Of a stretch of 64,000 bases of DNA, positions 21,077-32,325 are shown in pieces (positions within the stretch are counted from its first letter, which is position 1; the number at the start of each line of letters is the position of its first letter). Source of the stretch: Mimachlamys varia (lineage: Eukaryota; Mollusca; Bivalvia; Pectinida; Pectinidae); the NCBI GenBank assembly GCA_947623455.1, contig OX392530.1, positions 4,563,501-4,627,500 of the forward strand, read 5' to 3'. The translations under genes were made by a program, and so were the position numbers. The notes beneath the pieces were generated by a model that worked only from the letters and a program-made list of their open reading frames with translations, searched no databases and was not told the DNA's origin.

Positions 21077-21476
21077 GGGATTATTTATTGGTTCATATAC
21101 GTAAACCATAATTGAAAGCAATGCTGTAATAGCCCATTTTTGCTGCGGTGTGCAGCTTGATGATCGTGTCGATGTGAAGGTCTTGCCGTTAGGTTCCAAC
21201 AGATCTTGTTTAGTCTGCTGCGACTTACAGATACCGTACCAATCAAAGGAATCGGGGTCCAAATGTCAAACGGATCTTCCTGTGAATTGAATTATGGGTA
21301 CAATCATATGTGATATTAAATTTCCCCGTAGTTTTGCAGTCACGGCATCTGGGAGAGTAATACATCAGCGAACTCTCATAATATTGCGATGATATTGTGA
21401 TGTTTCCACCGGTAATGCCGACATCAAACTCACTCAGAAACGACCGCTGAGACAAATCAATTCCGCTCCTGCGCAC
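21077..21476 (-). pseudogene. possible decayed exon, one frameshift
   Basis: A minus-strand frame from about 21476 reads SGIDLSQRSFLSEFDVGITG and later YYSPRCRDCKTTGKFNITYD, then meets a stop at about 21243. Reading through a CCCC run near 21257-21260 in the next frame continues with DSFDWYGICKSQQTKQDLLE to a stop at about 21077. The joined length is about 130 residues, with several cysteines and NxT/S sites, suggesting an extracellular domain. An acceptor-like GTGCGCAG lies at the 5' edge. I do not recognise the family. It could be a broken exon, a sequencing indel, or chance. Confidence 0.3.
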
Positions 21477-23109
21477 TTTTAATACATTCGCGTTTCGGTT
21501 TCCTTTACAAATATCTCAAATCAGAAAGGTTTAGAATCTTTTTTTCCATAGCATTAGAAATTTATGGTATCATCAGTATTAATGCTAATCCAATGGTGTG
21601 TGCAGCCCTGGGACCATACAACCTATTATACCCGTAATACACATAGCTGGGAATGAGCTAGCATGTCGTGGAATGCTTCAGATATGATGTATAGACGATC
21701 ACAGAAAAAACACATTAGGTAGTGTGTATGAACAAATACAATTTGGACCCAAAGACGCACGCCACAAATTGTTTGTATATTAGGTGTTCAACAGTTTTAT
21801 GGTTATACAATATTTACTAATTTGATCCTTCTTTTGAGGTCGCGTTGAACTCTTGATGTAAAAGTGCTTTCATATATTCAATGCGTACCCTTTGTTCTTT
21901 ACATTGTTATTAGCACCGAGCGCAACGATGATTTCAACAAAAGATAAATTTATCTAAAGTTCTACTCGTAACTTATTGGTTTTGTGTTCAGTTGTCGTGG
22001 TACAACTTTCATGATCAGGAACTATGGTCTTATTGTTGAATCCAGTATCTAAATGATAGCATTACCAAAGTACACGACAACCTTGGTATTGCTTTTTTTC
22101 AAAACCTGCGATCATGTACAAACTTTCCGTATGACCTTTTGTGTCCATGGTCCTTCGGATAATGTCAGCAACGTGATACCATACGCTGTCCTTTACATAT
22201 ATATTGGACCTTTATCTTTTTAATGAATACGTGTCTGAGAAACTTTAGAGCCAGAAAACGGGCTGATGGATGGTGTTGAATAATCGAGGGAGGGGGAGGG
22301 GTGATCGAGGGTGACGTAGCAATCGGCAGATGGACATGGTGACGGTCTCGCGGTTTGTGTGATCACCATGGTAATAGTTCGCCGAGATAAAATCACATGC
22401 GGATGGATAAGTAACGAAGACAAACGACCGAAGTAATAAGCCGAGATGTGATGCAGATGAAATCGAAATGTAAACAGTGTTATGTAAGAGTGTAAGTGGT
22501 CACCGCGCCATAGCCATAAAATGATGCTTCAACCAGACATCAGGGGTCACGTAGACTGGGGTAACAACACAGCGGCGCTGTGTGCTGGTGGAGGCCAATT
22601 AGGTATGAGGTAATATCAAAATGATTGAATGAGCGATAAGGGAGTTAGGTTGTAATTAAGTTAGGAATCACTGGGTTAAACAGATGTTATATATTGCTGT
22701 CAGATCGAGTTACGCTTAGCTATAGGTTACTTACAAAAGTAAAAAACTACCAACTAACGTGAACGTGATAGTAAATTAATTACTGTAAGAAAAATGCATT
22801 AACCATGCATCATATAATATTCTCTATGAAACATATATCATTAGTTATGTAATTTAGAATAGAGAAAGAACGTCACCTGATTTAGAAATCTAAATAGACC
22901 CAAAACCGCTATATCACGTTAGAACAACTGAAGCTGTCAAAACGAAAACTCAGAATCTGATATTAACTTTGAAAAGGGAAACCATTAACCATATTTACTG
23001 TTCATTGGTAAGAATCATAATGGGCAGACCCCAACGTTCCATGAAATAAAGTCATACAGAAAACGACCTTCAGATTTAATTAATAGACAACAATGAAAAT
23101 TATATGCAA
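21477..23109. other. intergenic, nothing recognised
   Basis: About 1.6 kb without a supportable gene. A short minus-strand frame at 22220-22423 has no known motif. Confidence 0.4.
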
Positions 23110-23305
23110 ATGCTACTTCAACATGGAATAAGACTAGCGTCCAGGTAAATGGCACGAAACTAGCATCAACAGTGATCCTAGCACTAGCCAGATCCACAAT
23201 AATGATCTCAAACGCTACTTAACGGAATTAAACTAGTGCACAGGTAAATGGATAGGAACTTACGTCAACAGTGAGCCTATCACAACCAGATTCTAACAAT
23301 GCAGA
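23110..23305. repeat. diverged ~99-bp tandem duplication
   Basis: CAGGTAAATGG at 23142 and 23241, with matching flanks ('ctacttcaacatggaataag' against 'ctacttaacggaattaaac', and 'catcaacagtgatcct' against 'cgtcaacagtgagcct'). Two copies only. Confidence 0.75.
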
Positions 23306-24696
23306 AACAATGCCAATAATATGTTCCATGTGTCAAGGCCAGATCCTTATTAGACAAAAACAAAATATGAATGTTTCAGACTACAAGACCAAACAATTTT
23401 GATTCAGTCGTTCAAACTCCATCCAGTGTTCGAATAACCTGTCTACTGGATACACACACGTAAGGAAACCTTATTTCTTTCATTTCAGTGTGTGCTAGAT
23501 AAGTGGTTCAGGGTAAAAAAAGGGGTGTCGGAAACATTTTTTTCTCTCATTTCTTAGTAATACAGGTATGTCTAGGGCAATTCACCTTATGATCGCTGTG
23601 GTTACATTACACTCTATCCATGCAATACAGCCACAATGTGACGTCAAAATAGCTCGACGTGATGAAATTAAAATATTTCAGTTTTTGAACCGTGAACATA
23701 AGAAAACTGAGATTATTTTTTTCTGTGCAAACTGTGTTTGTTCTGGCCTTGTTTTGCTTAATCTCGCTCACTGACTCACTCGTTTTCGTCAAAAAAACCT
23801 TAAGGGGAAAAGGTGATATTTTCATAATGATAGCAAGTCTAAGGGTATTTTCATTGTTTTTGTCTAATCCAAATAGTTGAAATTAGGGTTGCTGAGGATT
23901 TTGCTAAAATTGAAATTTCCGAACAATTGATACTCTTTCCCTGTTCATGAAAGAGTCTCATAATCATGCACCTCGTTTCACGTGGCATGACGCAACATGG
24001 GCCGAACAATTACGTGACGTCTTTAACTCCCAGTCGGCATTGCGAAAAAGCGATGTAATATACAGGTTAAAACGATGATAATATCTTTTTTTCGGCGCAA
24101 ACGCTGTTTACTAATATGGGGTAAGCTTAATCTCGCAGACTCGCATGTGAAAAACTGATATTTTTAAACGGTAGCCAGTTCAAACGTAGTTTCGCAGTTA
24201 TTTAGCTTAATATGATGATTATTGGGATGTGAGAAATATACTCTTTCATGATCAAAGCTGCAAAATAAGGAAAATCCACCCTCGGAAATTAAAAAAAAAA
24301 TAGTTAGTAAATATAATGCATTTTGTCGTGCTACCTAAAACGCACATTTTTAGCTTTATATTTAATCGGGGAAACTGACAGAAAGCTGACATATAAGAAC
24401 AAATTGTGGAATAAAAAATCACCTCAAAATCTTTTTTAAAATGTGGCATACAGTGTAGTTTCGAAAGAGAATGTTTACACATCACGGGGAAAAATTGAAC
24501 GAAATGTTTTAGATCTAATTTTCGCTATGGACAAGTCCTGTTCTCGCCGTCACAATCTTACCAGACGTTATCTCTCTGTGATGTCTGAAGGTCGATGGTT
24601 GTTTTAATGCTCGTTAGCGTTCCCTGATGTATTGCTGTCACTACGTTGGTTTTCTAATCGACAGGAGGATGACGTAACAGTACTTAGATCAGATAT
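23306..24696. other. intergenic with a weak diverged duplication
   Basis: Segments around 23710-23800 and 24075-24150 share words such as 'gcaaac(t/g)(g/c)tgttt' and 'cttaatctcgc', suggesting an old duplication. Open frames at 23568-23880 have no recognisable domain. Confidence 0.35.
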
Positions 24697-24790
24697 GCGG
24701 ATGTCGCCGAGGAAACAGAAGACGCTTGCTTCCGGTCGTGTTCTGTACCTCCTCAATGGCCTCTATGTTAAATCTATTATCTCTCTACGT
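24697..24790 (+). mobile_element. diverged Penelope-like tail scrap
   Basis: 'gcggatgtcgccgaggaaac' followed by 'agaagacgcttgcttccgg' and 'ctctatgttaaatct' resembles the tail 'gcgggtgtcgtcgatgaagc' of the other copies. Confidence 0.4.
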
Positions 24791-24897
24791 ATATATATAA
24801 TGTCCTAGTTATTACATGTAATATGATGCCCATTAATGTGCCTACTTGTTATGATGAAGAATAATGGCTAACTCATTGGTTTGAGGGCCTGACATGG

Positions 24898-25122
24898 GTA
24901 AATAAAAAATCAGAAAATACCAAAGCGTCAACAAAACCATAATTCGAACTCACAATCGATTAAACTAGAGGCAAAATAGGAACAAAGGAAAGATTTTCAT
25001 TGAGACCCTCGTAAAAGTACAAGGGAATAAGACCAGGTGTTCCGTAAGAGTAGGCGTCTGTTTCATCGACGACACCGGCGATGTTAATCTTGGCAACATC
25101 CAAGTAAGCATCAGTCCTCACC
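24898..25122 (-). mobile_element. Penelope-like tail, inverted partner 1
   Basis: Read on the minus strand: 'gatgcttacttggatgttgc', 'ggtgtcgtcgatgaaac', 'cctggtcttattccct', 'gttgacgctttggta'. It lies head-to-head with the plus-strand copy that starts one or two bases later, forming an inverted repeat. Confidence 0.8.
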
Positions 25123-25310
25123 TAGATTTACATTGCATGTGTTTTGTTATGAAGCAGAAGACGCTTACTCTTCCAAAACACCTGGTCTTATTCTCTTGTA
25201 CTTTTTAAAGGGTATCCGTGTAAATCGTTCCTGTGTTCATATTATTAGTTGGGATTATGGTTTTGGTGACGCTTTGGTATTCTCTGATGCTTTTTTTATA
25301 GGTTTTGAGT
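25123..25310 (+). mobile_element. Penelope-like tail, inverted partner 2
   Basis: 'gatttacattgcatgtg' is followed by 'gaagcagaagacgcttactc', 'cctggtcttattctcttg' and 'ggtgacgctttggtattc'. It lacks the tail part before 'gatttacat'. The frame EAEDAYSSKTPGLILLYF is open. Confidence 0.8.
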
Positions 25311-26657
25311 TATCTACTATTCTTTTTATATTTTGGTATTTATTCACTAATGAAAATGATTCATGTATTCAAAATCCAAATATTTTTAAGAACCACAACC
25401 GGTAGATACGATTGTGTTATGTCATATAAAGTTGTTTAAAGTACATTGTTCTATTGTTAGTACCTGAGTTCACTAAGTCATTACTTTGATATAACCATGA
25501 TTTATATAGCGGGATTTCGATCACAAAACATAAAAGTGACGTGAGAGTGAGAGTGACGTGACCACCATCTAATTAGGAACTCGGAACTATATATCATCTA
25601 CAAGTGAACCCAAGTGTAATGAGGATGACATAACTTGCCCCGGTACTTTGTAATTAAGTGTGTTACGGTGACCCAGTACATCCATATTACCTGTGACAGC
25701 TAAAAAATAAACCACAAAAATGTCAAATAAAATTAAGCATCTTTTATGTCCCAGAGTTCCGCTGACGTTGTATGTAGAGCCAAATTAAGGGACCCCCGCA
25801 GTACACAAAGGCCGACATTGGATTAGTGTACCAGATCTATGATGAAGGAAGTTCTATGAATAACGCCTACATCAGTATTTCCCTGGAGAGAATAATTACA
25901 GCGAAATACAGAACTATTTGACAGAAAACACATTACCAGCGGCTGAATCGACTAAAGGTTTATTGTCGCGCTAACAATACAGTTTGTGAAAAATAGCAAT
26001 AACTACATATCCATTGATATCCAGCTGATCTATTGTTGATCAAACACATTAACAACTTATCAACATGATAATGAATTGATGCCCTTCGTCTCTCTCTGTA
26101 TAGAGCTTACTAACGGGACGCCTGATAGCATTCGAGATAATGTTCGTCCATTGTACGGGCACCATCTATTCCGATTTGAACTTCCCATTATGTTCCACAG
26201 GGTCACTGGTTGTCCGGGTTTCCACCGACCCGAGATTTATTTCACTCAAAAAAGGAAACCAATTATTAAAGATAATGTCGTGGCGAAGAGACCTTAGACA
26301 ACACCACTTTCAAAATTGGATAACGAAGTACGGTAAAGTATAAAGAAAATCATGAAAAGATTATAATTTAAACTAATGATTGATAAAAGTAAGGCAATAA
26401 TACGGTGTATGGCCAAAGGGAATCTTGGTATGGAGAGACTAGAAAGCACAAGGACAATACGACCGGTGTTCCGGAATGTTAAGCGTTTTCAGCGTCCTTG
26501 AGCTAACTATTCCGTTACCTCGTTACACAGGAACATATTAAACAATCTCTTCACTTATTCATAGCTGACCAAAGCCGAGCTTAGAAAGTTGCGAAAAGTT
26601 CAATGCGAACAATGTGTGTGTGTAAAATGAAATTTCTTCTTGTAATATTATACAAAA
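25311..26657. other. intergenic
   Basis: No gene. A possible minus-strand scrap of the Penelope-like tail is near 26450-26500 ('gaccggtgttccgga', 'taagcgttttcagcg'). Short overlapping open frames at 26076-26343 have no motif. Confidence 0.35.
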
Positions 26658-27541
26658 CAAGAGGCCCAGAGGGCCTGTATCGCTCACCTGGTTCAAAATA
26701 TTTTATGTACACATTTTCAGTTGGAGAACTGCCAGTTAAACTAAAATGTTGATATCTGATAAAAGAATAGATAAAGAAAAAGGCTCCAATACATAGTCCA
26801 ACAAAATAGGATATCATTTTTCCAAACATGCTACCGGGTATACATGCACAAAATCCTTGATTTTTTTGGAAACAGATGTTAAAGAATTTTCTGGTTCCCG
26901 TATTTTGAATCCCCACTCGATAGTGCAGATGCCACCAGGCAAAAATATGCGATATACGTTATTCAGTTTCAGAGAAGAAGTTGTTTATATCAATATAGCC
27001 AAATATACCCCTTTGGCCCCGCCCCCCAGGCCCCTTGGGGGCTAGACCCACCATCTGTAGAATTTTGAATCTCCACACCATAGTAATGCTACCAACAAAA
27101 TATAAGCAATATATATTGCTCAGTTTCAGAAAAGAAGTTGTTTATATCAATATAGCCAAATTTACCCCCTGGCCCCACCCCCCAGGCCCCTTAGGGGTCA
27201 GACCCACTATTTGTACAATTTTGAATCCCCACCCCATAGTGATGCTACCAGCCAAATATGAGTGATATACATTGTACGGTTTCAGAAAAGAAGATGTTTT
27301 TTATCAATATAGCCAAATTGACCCCTTTTAACCCCGCCCCCCAGGCCCCTGGGGGGCCAGCCCAACCATTTGTACAATTTTGAGTCCCCACCCAATAGGA
27401 ATGCTTCTGACCAAATTTGGTTGAATTCCAACAAGTGGTTATTAAGAAGAAGTCAATTGTTGACGGACGGACGACGGACGACGGACGGACGCCACGGTAT
27501 GGCATAAGCTCACCCTGGTCCTTTGGACCAGGTGAGCTAAT
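26658..27541 (+). mobile_element. bivalve-type non-autonomous element with internal 156-bp array
   Basis: The left end contains a hairpin, AGGCCCAGAGGGCCT, followed by CGCTCACCTGGTTCAAAA. The right end has GACGGACGACGGACG repeats, then CTCACCCTGGTCCTTTGGAC and CAGGTGAGCTAA, so GCTCACCTGG occurs at both ends in opposite orientation. The inside holds about 3.5 tandem 156-bp units (26884-27430). The CTAA end preceded by a hairpin resembles a Helitron 3' end, and the next base is T, but no Helitron 5' TC end is clear. The transposon class is therefore unresolved. Open frames across the units are shadows. Confidence 0.7.
26884..27430. repeat. 156-bp tandem units (first array)
   Basis: TTTCAGA(G/A)AAGAAG recurs at 26967, 27124 and 27280. 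Each unit carries a GC-rich hairpin (CCCCCAGGCCCC...GGGG) in otherwise AT-rich sequence and a 'tatcaatatagccaaa' segment. Confidence 0.9.
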
Positions 27542-28258
27542 TAAAAGTGTGTCGCAAACCCCAGGGCCAAATCAAAAACCATGATTGTGATCATCTCTTT
27601 ATGCCCAGTAATTGTATGTATAGTTTTGGGGTGGGGATCTCAACCGTGTAAAAGTTATGACTCAGGGGTCAAATTAAAAGTGTGTGGCAGACTCAAGGGC
27701 CAAATCAAAAACCATGATTGTGATCATCTCTTAATGCCCAGTAATTGTATGTATAGTTTCGGGGTGGGGATCTCAACCGTTTAAAAGTTATGACTCAGGG
27801 GTCAAATTAAAAGGGTGTGGCAGACCCCATGGCCAAATCAAAAACCATGATTGTGATCATCTCTTAATGCCCAGTAATTGTATATATAGTTTTGGGGTGG
27901 GGATCTCAACCGTTTAAAAGTTATGACTCAGGGGTCAAATTAAAAGGGTGTGGCAGACCCCAGGGCCAAATCAAAAACCATGATTGTGATTATCTCTTAA
28001 TTCCTAGTAATTGTATATGTAGTTTTGGGGTGGGGATCTCAACCATTTAAAAGTTATGACTCAGGAGTCAAGTTTCAAGGGCGTGGCAGACCCTGGAGTC
28101 AAATATAAAATCATAATTGTGATTGTCTCTTAATGCCCAGCAATTGTATATATAGTTTTGGGGTGGGGATCTCAGCCGTTTAAAATTTATGAGTCAGGAG
28201 TCAAGTTGCAAGGGCGTGGCAGACCCTGGGGTCATATCTAAATCCATGATTGTGATCG
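27542..28258. repeat. 133-bp tandem array
   Basis: About five and a half units at an exact 133-bp spacing (ATGATTGTGAT or a variant at 27581, 27714, 27847, 27980, 28113 and 28246). The units contain 'ggggtggggatctcaacc' and 'aaagttatgactcaggggtc'. The array lies exactly between the end of one 156-bp element and the start of the next 156-bp array, so it is probably part of a longer composite element. Confidence 0.95.
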
Positions 28259-29220
28259 AGGTTACCAAAACATTTGTATAAATTTGAATTCAAGCAACCT
28301 TTGGATTCTACCACTAGAATATAGATGTCATACATTGCTTAGTTTCAGGAAAGAGATCATTTATACCAATATTGTCTAATGTGCCCCTTTTGGCCCCACC
28401 CCTCAGGCCCCTCCGTGATCATAATCATATAATTTTGAATCCTAATCCCATAGTGATGATACCAGGCAAATATGAATAATATCCATTGCTTGGTTTCAGA
28501 GTAGAAGTCATTTTTATCATTATAGCCAAATTGACTCCTTTCGGCCCCGCCCCTCAGGCCCCTGGGGGATCAGCCCCACCATTTATACAATTTTGAATCC
28601 ACACCCCATGGTAATGCTACCAGGCAAATATAAGCGATATACATTACTGGGTTTCAGAGAAGAAATCGTTTATATCAATATAGCCAAATTGACCCCTTTT
28701 GACCCCGCCCCCCAGGCCCCTTGGGGGTTAGCCCCACCATTTGTACAATTTTGAATCCCCACTCAATAGTGATGCTACCAGCCAAATATGAGCGATATAT
28801 ATTACTGGGTTTCAGAGAAGAAGTCGTTTATATCAATATAGCCAACTTACCCTTTTGGCCCCGCCCCCCAGGCCCCTGGGGGGTCAGCCCCACCATTTGT
28901 ACAATTTTGAATCCCCAACCCATAGTAATACTACCAGCCAAATATGAGCAATATACATTGCTCGGTTTCAGAGAAGAAGTCGTTTATATCAAATAGCCAA
29001 ATTGACCCCTTTTGGCCCCGCCCCCCAGGCCCCTGGGGGGTCAGCCCAACCATTTGTACAATTTTGAGTCCCCACCCCATAGGGATGCTTCTGACCAAAT
29101 TTGGTCAAATTCCGATCAGTGGTTATAAAGAAGAAGTCAATTGTTGACGGACGGACGACGGACGACGGACGCCACGGTATCGCATAAGCTCACCTTGGTC
29201 CTTTGGACCAGGTGAGCTAA
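28259..29220 (+). mobile_element. second 156-bp array with the same terminal block
   Basis: TTTCAG at 28343, 28494, 28652, 28810 and 28966 (spacing 151-158 bp). It then ends with the same GACGGACGACGGACG, GGTCCTTTGGACC and GGTGAGCTAA terminus as 27541. There is no separate left end with the AGGCCC hairpin, so this unit is either truncated or continuous with the 133-bp array. Confidence 0.8.
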
Positions 29221-29224
29221 CAAG

Positions 29225-29631
29225 TAATCGTCAAAGTGACCACAAAACCTAATCCGAACTCTAAATCGGTTATACTGGCGACAAAATATGAACATTTACA
29301 TGGAGACCCTTAAAAAAAATACAACAAGACCAGGGCCGTATTCATGAGACCGTTCTCATGCTTAAGCATGGATTCTGTGCTCAAGCCAGCTTTCTTGAAA
29401 CTCACCTGAGCCATGTCGAAGGGTCAAAAAGTCATTGTAAATGTTGAAAACAGCTTTTGATTTCATGTCTCTTCAACTTTTTACAAAAACTTCGACAAAA
29501 TTAGATGGTTTAAATAATTTATAGCCAGAACAAGAAATAAGGCTTGAACACAAAAAGCATGCTTGAGCATGAGAACGGTCTCATGAATATGGGCCCAGGT
29601 GTCCGCCATGTAAATCTACGTCCCATCCAAG
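29225..29631 (-). mobile_element. Penelope-like tail interrupted by a MITE
   Basis: 29225-29333 matches the tail on the minus strand (reversed, 'tctaaatcggttatactgg' and 'catggagaccctt', ending 'aacaagaccag'). The sequence continues after the MITE at 29596 with 'caggtgtccgccatg' and 'taaatctacgtcccatcc', so the tail was present before the MITE landed in it. Confidence 0.7.
29334..29595. mobile_element. MITE, 262 bp, with terminal inverted repeats
   Basis: The ends GGCCGTATTCATGAGACCGT and, on the other strand, GGCCCATATTCATGAGACCG are inverted repeats of about 38 bp including TTCTCATGCT(T/C)AAGCATG. CAG is present on both sides (29331-29333 and 29596-29598), a candidate 3-bp target duplication. 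Non-coding. The superfamily was not determined. A diverged relative lies at 30389-30602. Confidence 0.8.
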
Positions 29632-30388
29632 ACATTGTTAGATTTTGACATAGATTTTATATCTCTATTATATGCTTCTATTCTTTCACATTTACTCATT
29701 TCTTTTTACAATCCACCAAATTCAAATAATTTTGTTTCTAAGTGAACGTGTTTTTTTGGTTCTATCATTCCTGTAAAGTAAAAAAATCAAATGAGACACC
29801 TTTCCAAAAGAGAAAAAAACAATTGCTAGACTAAACACTTGAGTGATTGATGGCCCTAATTCCGATGCACACTAAACAAGGAGACGCGTAATGCTGTGCC
29901 CTACTGTCGAGATCGGTGACATCTCTGAGTGGATGTGTGGGTAAAACACAACAGGAAGTACTGGTTTCCAGCGGGAATCTGGCGCGCGTGATTCCAACCA
30001 TTGGCGGGAACGACAAGGCAAGCTGTCGGTGTTTACTGAAACTTATTGAATTCCGATGTCCGGCCCTCAGTTTGTACGATAAACAAGCCATTTCAATAAG
30101 TGCTTGCAGATAGCTGGTTTACCGGAATCGACTCAGACAACCCCATGAGCTAAAATAAGAAATAAAAGTAAACTAAAGCCGTTGGCCGGTCAACTTTTGT
30201 CCTTGAATACAATGTATCAATTCCGGACTCCAGGGAACTAGGATTGTTCGACAGTACTCATTTCTCTGTCTGACAGGGCCGCTTGTCATATCTTGTCACA
30301 GCACAAGGAGAAGATCATTTCGTTTTCATCGTGTTCACTGTTGACTAACATTTTTACTGACACGTAAACAAATCCATGTCCTTGATTT
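29632..30388. other. intergenic, nothing recognised
   Basis: Opposing short frames at 29831-30113 have no known motif. Nothing else was identified. Confidence 0.4.
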
Positions 30389-30602
30389 GGGTCGATATTC
30401 ATTAAACCATTTGCGTGCTCAAGCATGCATTTTGTGGCGTAACCAATTTTCTTGTAGCTCGCTTTTATTATGCCAAAAGACCAACTTTTTTAAAATGATA
30501 TGATGCAAATCTCTTCAATGCTGTCATGAATCTTGAATATTTATATAGCTTGAGCACAAAATTCATACTTGAGCATCAGAAGGGTCTCATGAATGCGGTC
30601 CC
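30389..30602. mobile_element. MITE, diverged copy
   Basis: The ends GGGTCGATATTCATTAAACC and, on the other strand, GGGACCGCATTCATGAGACC, with inner TGCTCAAGCATG and TGCTCAAGTATG, match the 29334-29595 family. The interior also retains 'atatttatatagcttgagcac'. Confidence 0.7.
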
Positions 30603-31261
30603 GGTCTGTTACAGGATATTACAATGTTCGGTAATGTACACTATAACATCGTCAGAAACACACGAGAAACTACCCTTACGTTTGTGTCCCGTGGGCTAAA
30701 ACACACGGAGAATGCCGTTTTCGTACTAAAAAAGTAGCCAATCATATCGCTTTTTTATCAGTGTCTACTCCGGCCGGGATATCCCGTTTGTAGCTATACA
30801 ATAAAACCAACATGGTGGCGGCATCGCCTGCCACGAAAACATGTGTGGTGTTTGAACAACATAAGGGACAATAAGTCCTACGAGACATTGCCTACAGAAA
30901 TATGCCAAGGTAAAATTATCTTACCAAATAACACGGGAAACGACCATTCTGATTGGTCGAAATCTCCGATTAGACATCTATTCGGGAGAACGAGATTTCC
31001 CGTCTATTCTAGCCCACTGGATAGAACCGTTAGGGCAGTGACGCATAGATTTCCGACTCTGACCCTATCTATGGACAATAAGAATAGTTGCATAAAGTTT
31101 AAAACCTCCCGATTCGGCAATTTAGGGATTGAACGGCGTTTGTTTTTTGTTGTTTTTTTATTCATTTTCATGCCAGTATAAATGAAAAGCGGTTACATCG
31201 ATATTGCATGAAGCCCGCTAAAGCTTCATTGTCAATATGGTTGAAACCGATTTGCATTGAT
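30603..31261. other. intergenic; unrecognised 112-residue ORF
   Basis: The plus-strand frame at 30843-31181 has no domain that I can identify, and nothing supports splicing or translation. Confidence 0.35.
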
Positions 31262-32325
31262 ACCGTTTTATGAAAACTTTTGATTTTTCCACCCTGTACA
31301 CTACCATACTTCTTACAAATTGAAGGAACGTCTTCGATCTCCTGTTATGAGAGCTTTCCTCTCCAAGAAAGGCGGACGACGATACAAATATATGGTAGTG
31401 AGTTATCTTGAAGCATGCTTTGTGAAAATCACGACAAAAGCTAGGAGGAAATATATATTGAAGAAGATATAGTAAGGATGATTGAATTCCTGGTCGTCAA
31501 TATTTTTGTTGAGTTCGGAAGAAAGATTTTCCAGCAGACTGTTGGCATTCCCATTGGAACATACTGTGCCCCACTCTTAGCTGACTTGTTTTTGTTTTCA
31601 TACCAGGCTGAATTTGTGGAAGAGCTAAGCAGGACAAGTAACAAAAACCTTGCCAAATCTTTTAATTTCACTTTCAGATATATCGACGATGTGTTGTCTA
31701 TAAACAACAAGAAGTTTGCTGACCACGTCGATCGTATACACACTTGTGAACTTGAAATAACGGACGCAAAAGACTCTTCTATTTCAGCTGCTTACCTCGA
31801 TCTCTACATGATCTACGACCAAAATGGACAGCTTGCTACTAAGTTATACGATAAACGTGATGATTTTAATTTTCTGATCGTTAACTTTCCATTTCTTGAT
31901 AGTAACATCCAGTTGATTCGATATTTGAGGGCTTGCTCTAAATATCGGGATTTTCGTGATCGATAATAAGTTTTATGGTCGCAATCTTGATCTCATCGAG
32001 AAATATTCTGTATCTAATGATGGAAGTTTTTGAGTTTGCTAATTAGTGTGTTTACTTTTTGTGATTGACAATGATGACTCGGTTCTCATTTTGAGAATTG
32101 ATGCTTACTTGGATGTGACCAAAATGTACATGGCCTATGTCGTCGAAAAAGCAGAGGACGCTTACATTTCCGGAACACATGGCCTTGTTCTCTTGTACTT
32201 TTACGAGGGTCTTTATGTAAATCTTTCCTTTGTTCCTATTTTACGTCTAGTTTAATCGATTTTGAGTTCTAATTATGGTTTTGCTGACGCTTTGGTATTC
32301 TCTTATTTTTTTGATGGTGGGATAT
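31262..32325 (+). mobile_element. largest Penelope-like element copy (RT to 3' tail)
   Basis: It begins in the RT palm with TFDFSTLYTTI (about 31276-31308), the D-x-S-x-L-Y-T signature typical of Penelope-like RTs. A TGA and frameshifts follow before the long open segment at 31478-31966. After that a deletion joins the protein's C-terminal end (KFYGRNLDLIEKYSVS, about 31970-32020) and the tail, 'ggcctatgtcgtcg' to 'gctgacgctttggtattc'. The 5' half of the element, including any GIY-YIG endonuclease, is absent. Not mobile by itself. Confidence 0.8.
31478..31966 (+). pseudogene. reverse transcriptase fragment (163 codons)
   Basis: RNA-templated DNA synthesis domain of a Penelope-like (or related) retroelement. 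Counting from the first ATG: FQQTVGIPIGT at residues 18-28, PLLADLFLFSY at 32-42, FRYIDD at 66-71 with D70 and D71 as the metal-binding aspartates, and LYDKRDDFNF at about 121-130. The frame continues openly upstream of this ATG, so it is not a true start; the frame is set by homology to the copies at 4137 and 9043. The fingers and early palm lie upstream out of frame, and part of the C-terminal region (between DSNI and LIRYLRACS) is deleted. A full-length protein would be several times longer. Intact catalytic residues in a broken gene suggest a fairly recent insertion. Confidence 0.85.

Noticed and set aside
26857..29147. ORFs with repeated ICTILNPHPIVMLPAKYE
   Set aside because: These are frames through the 156-bp units. 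They are interrupted at unit variants and carry no domain.
30843..31181. 112-residue ORF upstream of the RT copy as the element's first protein
   Set aside because: No similarity to anything recognisable, and it does not recur next to other copies.
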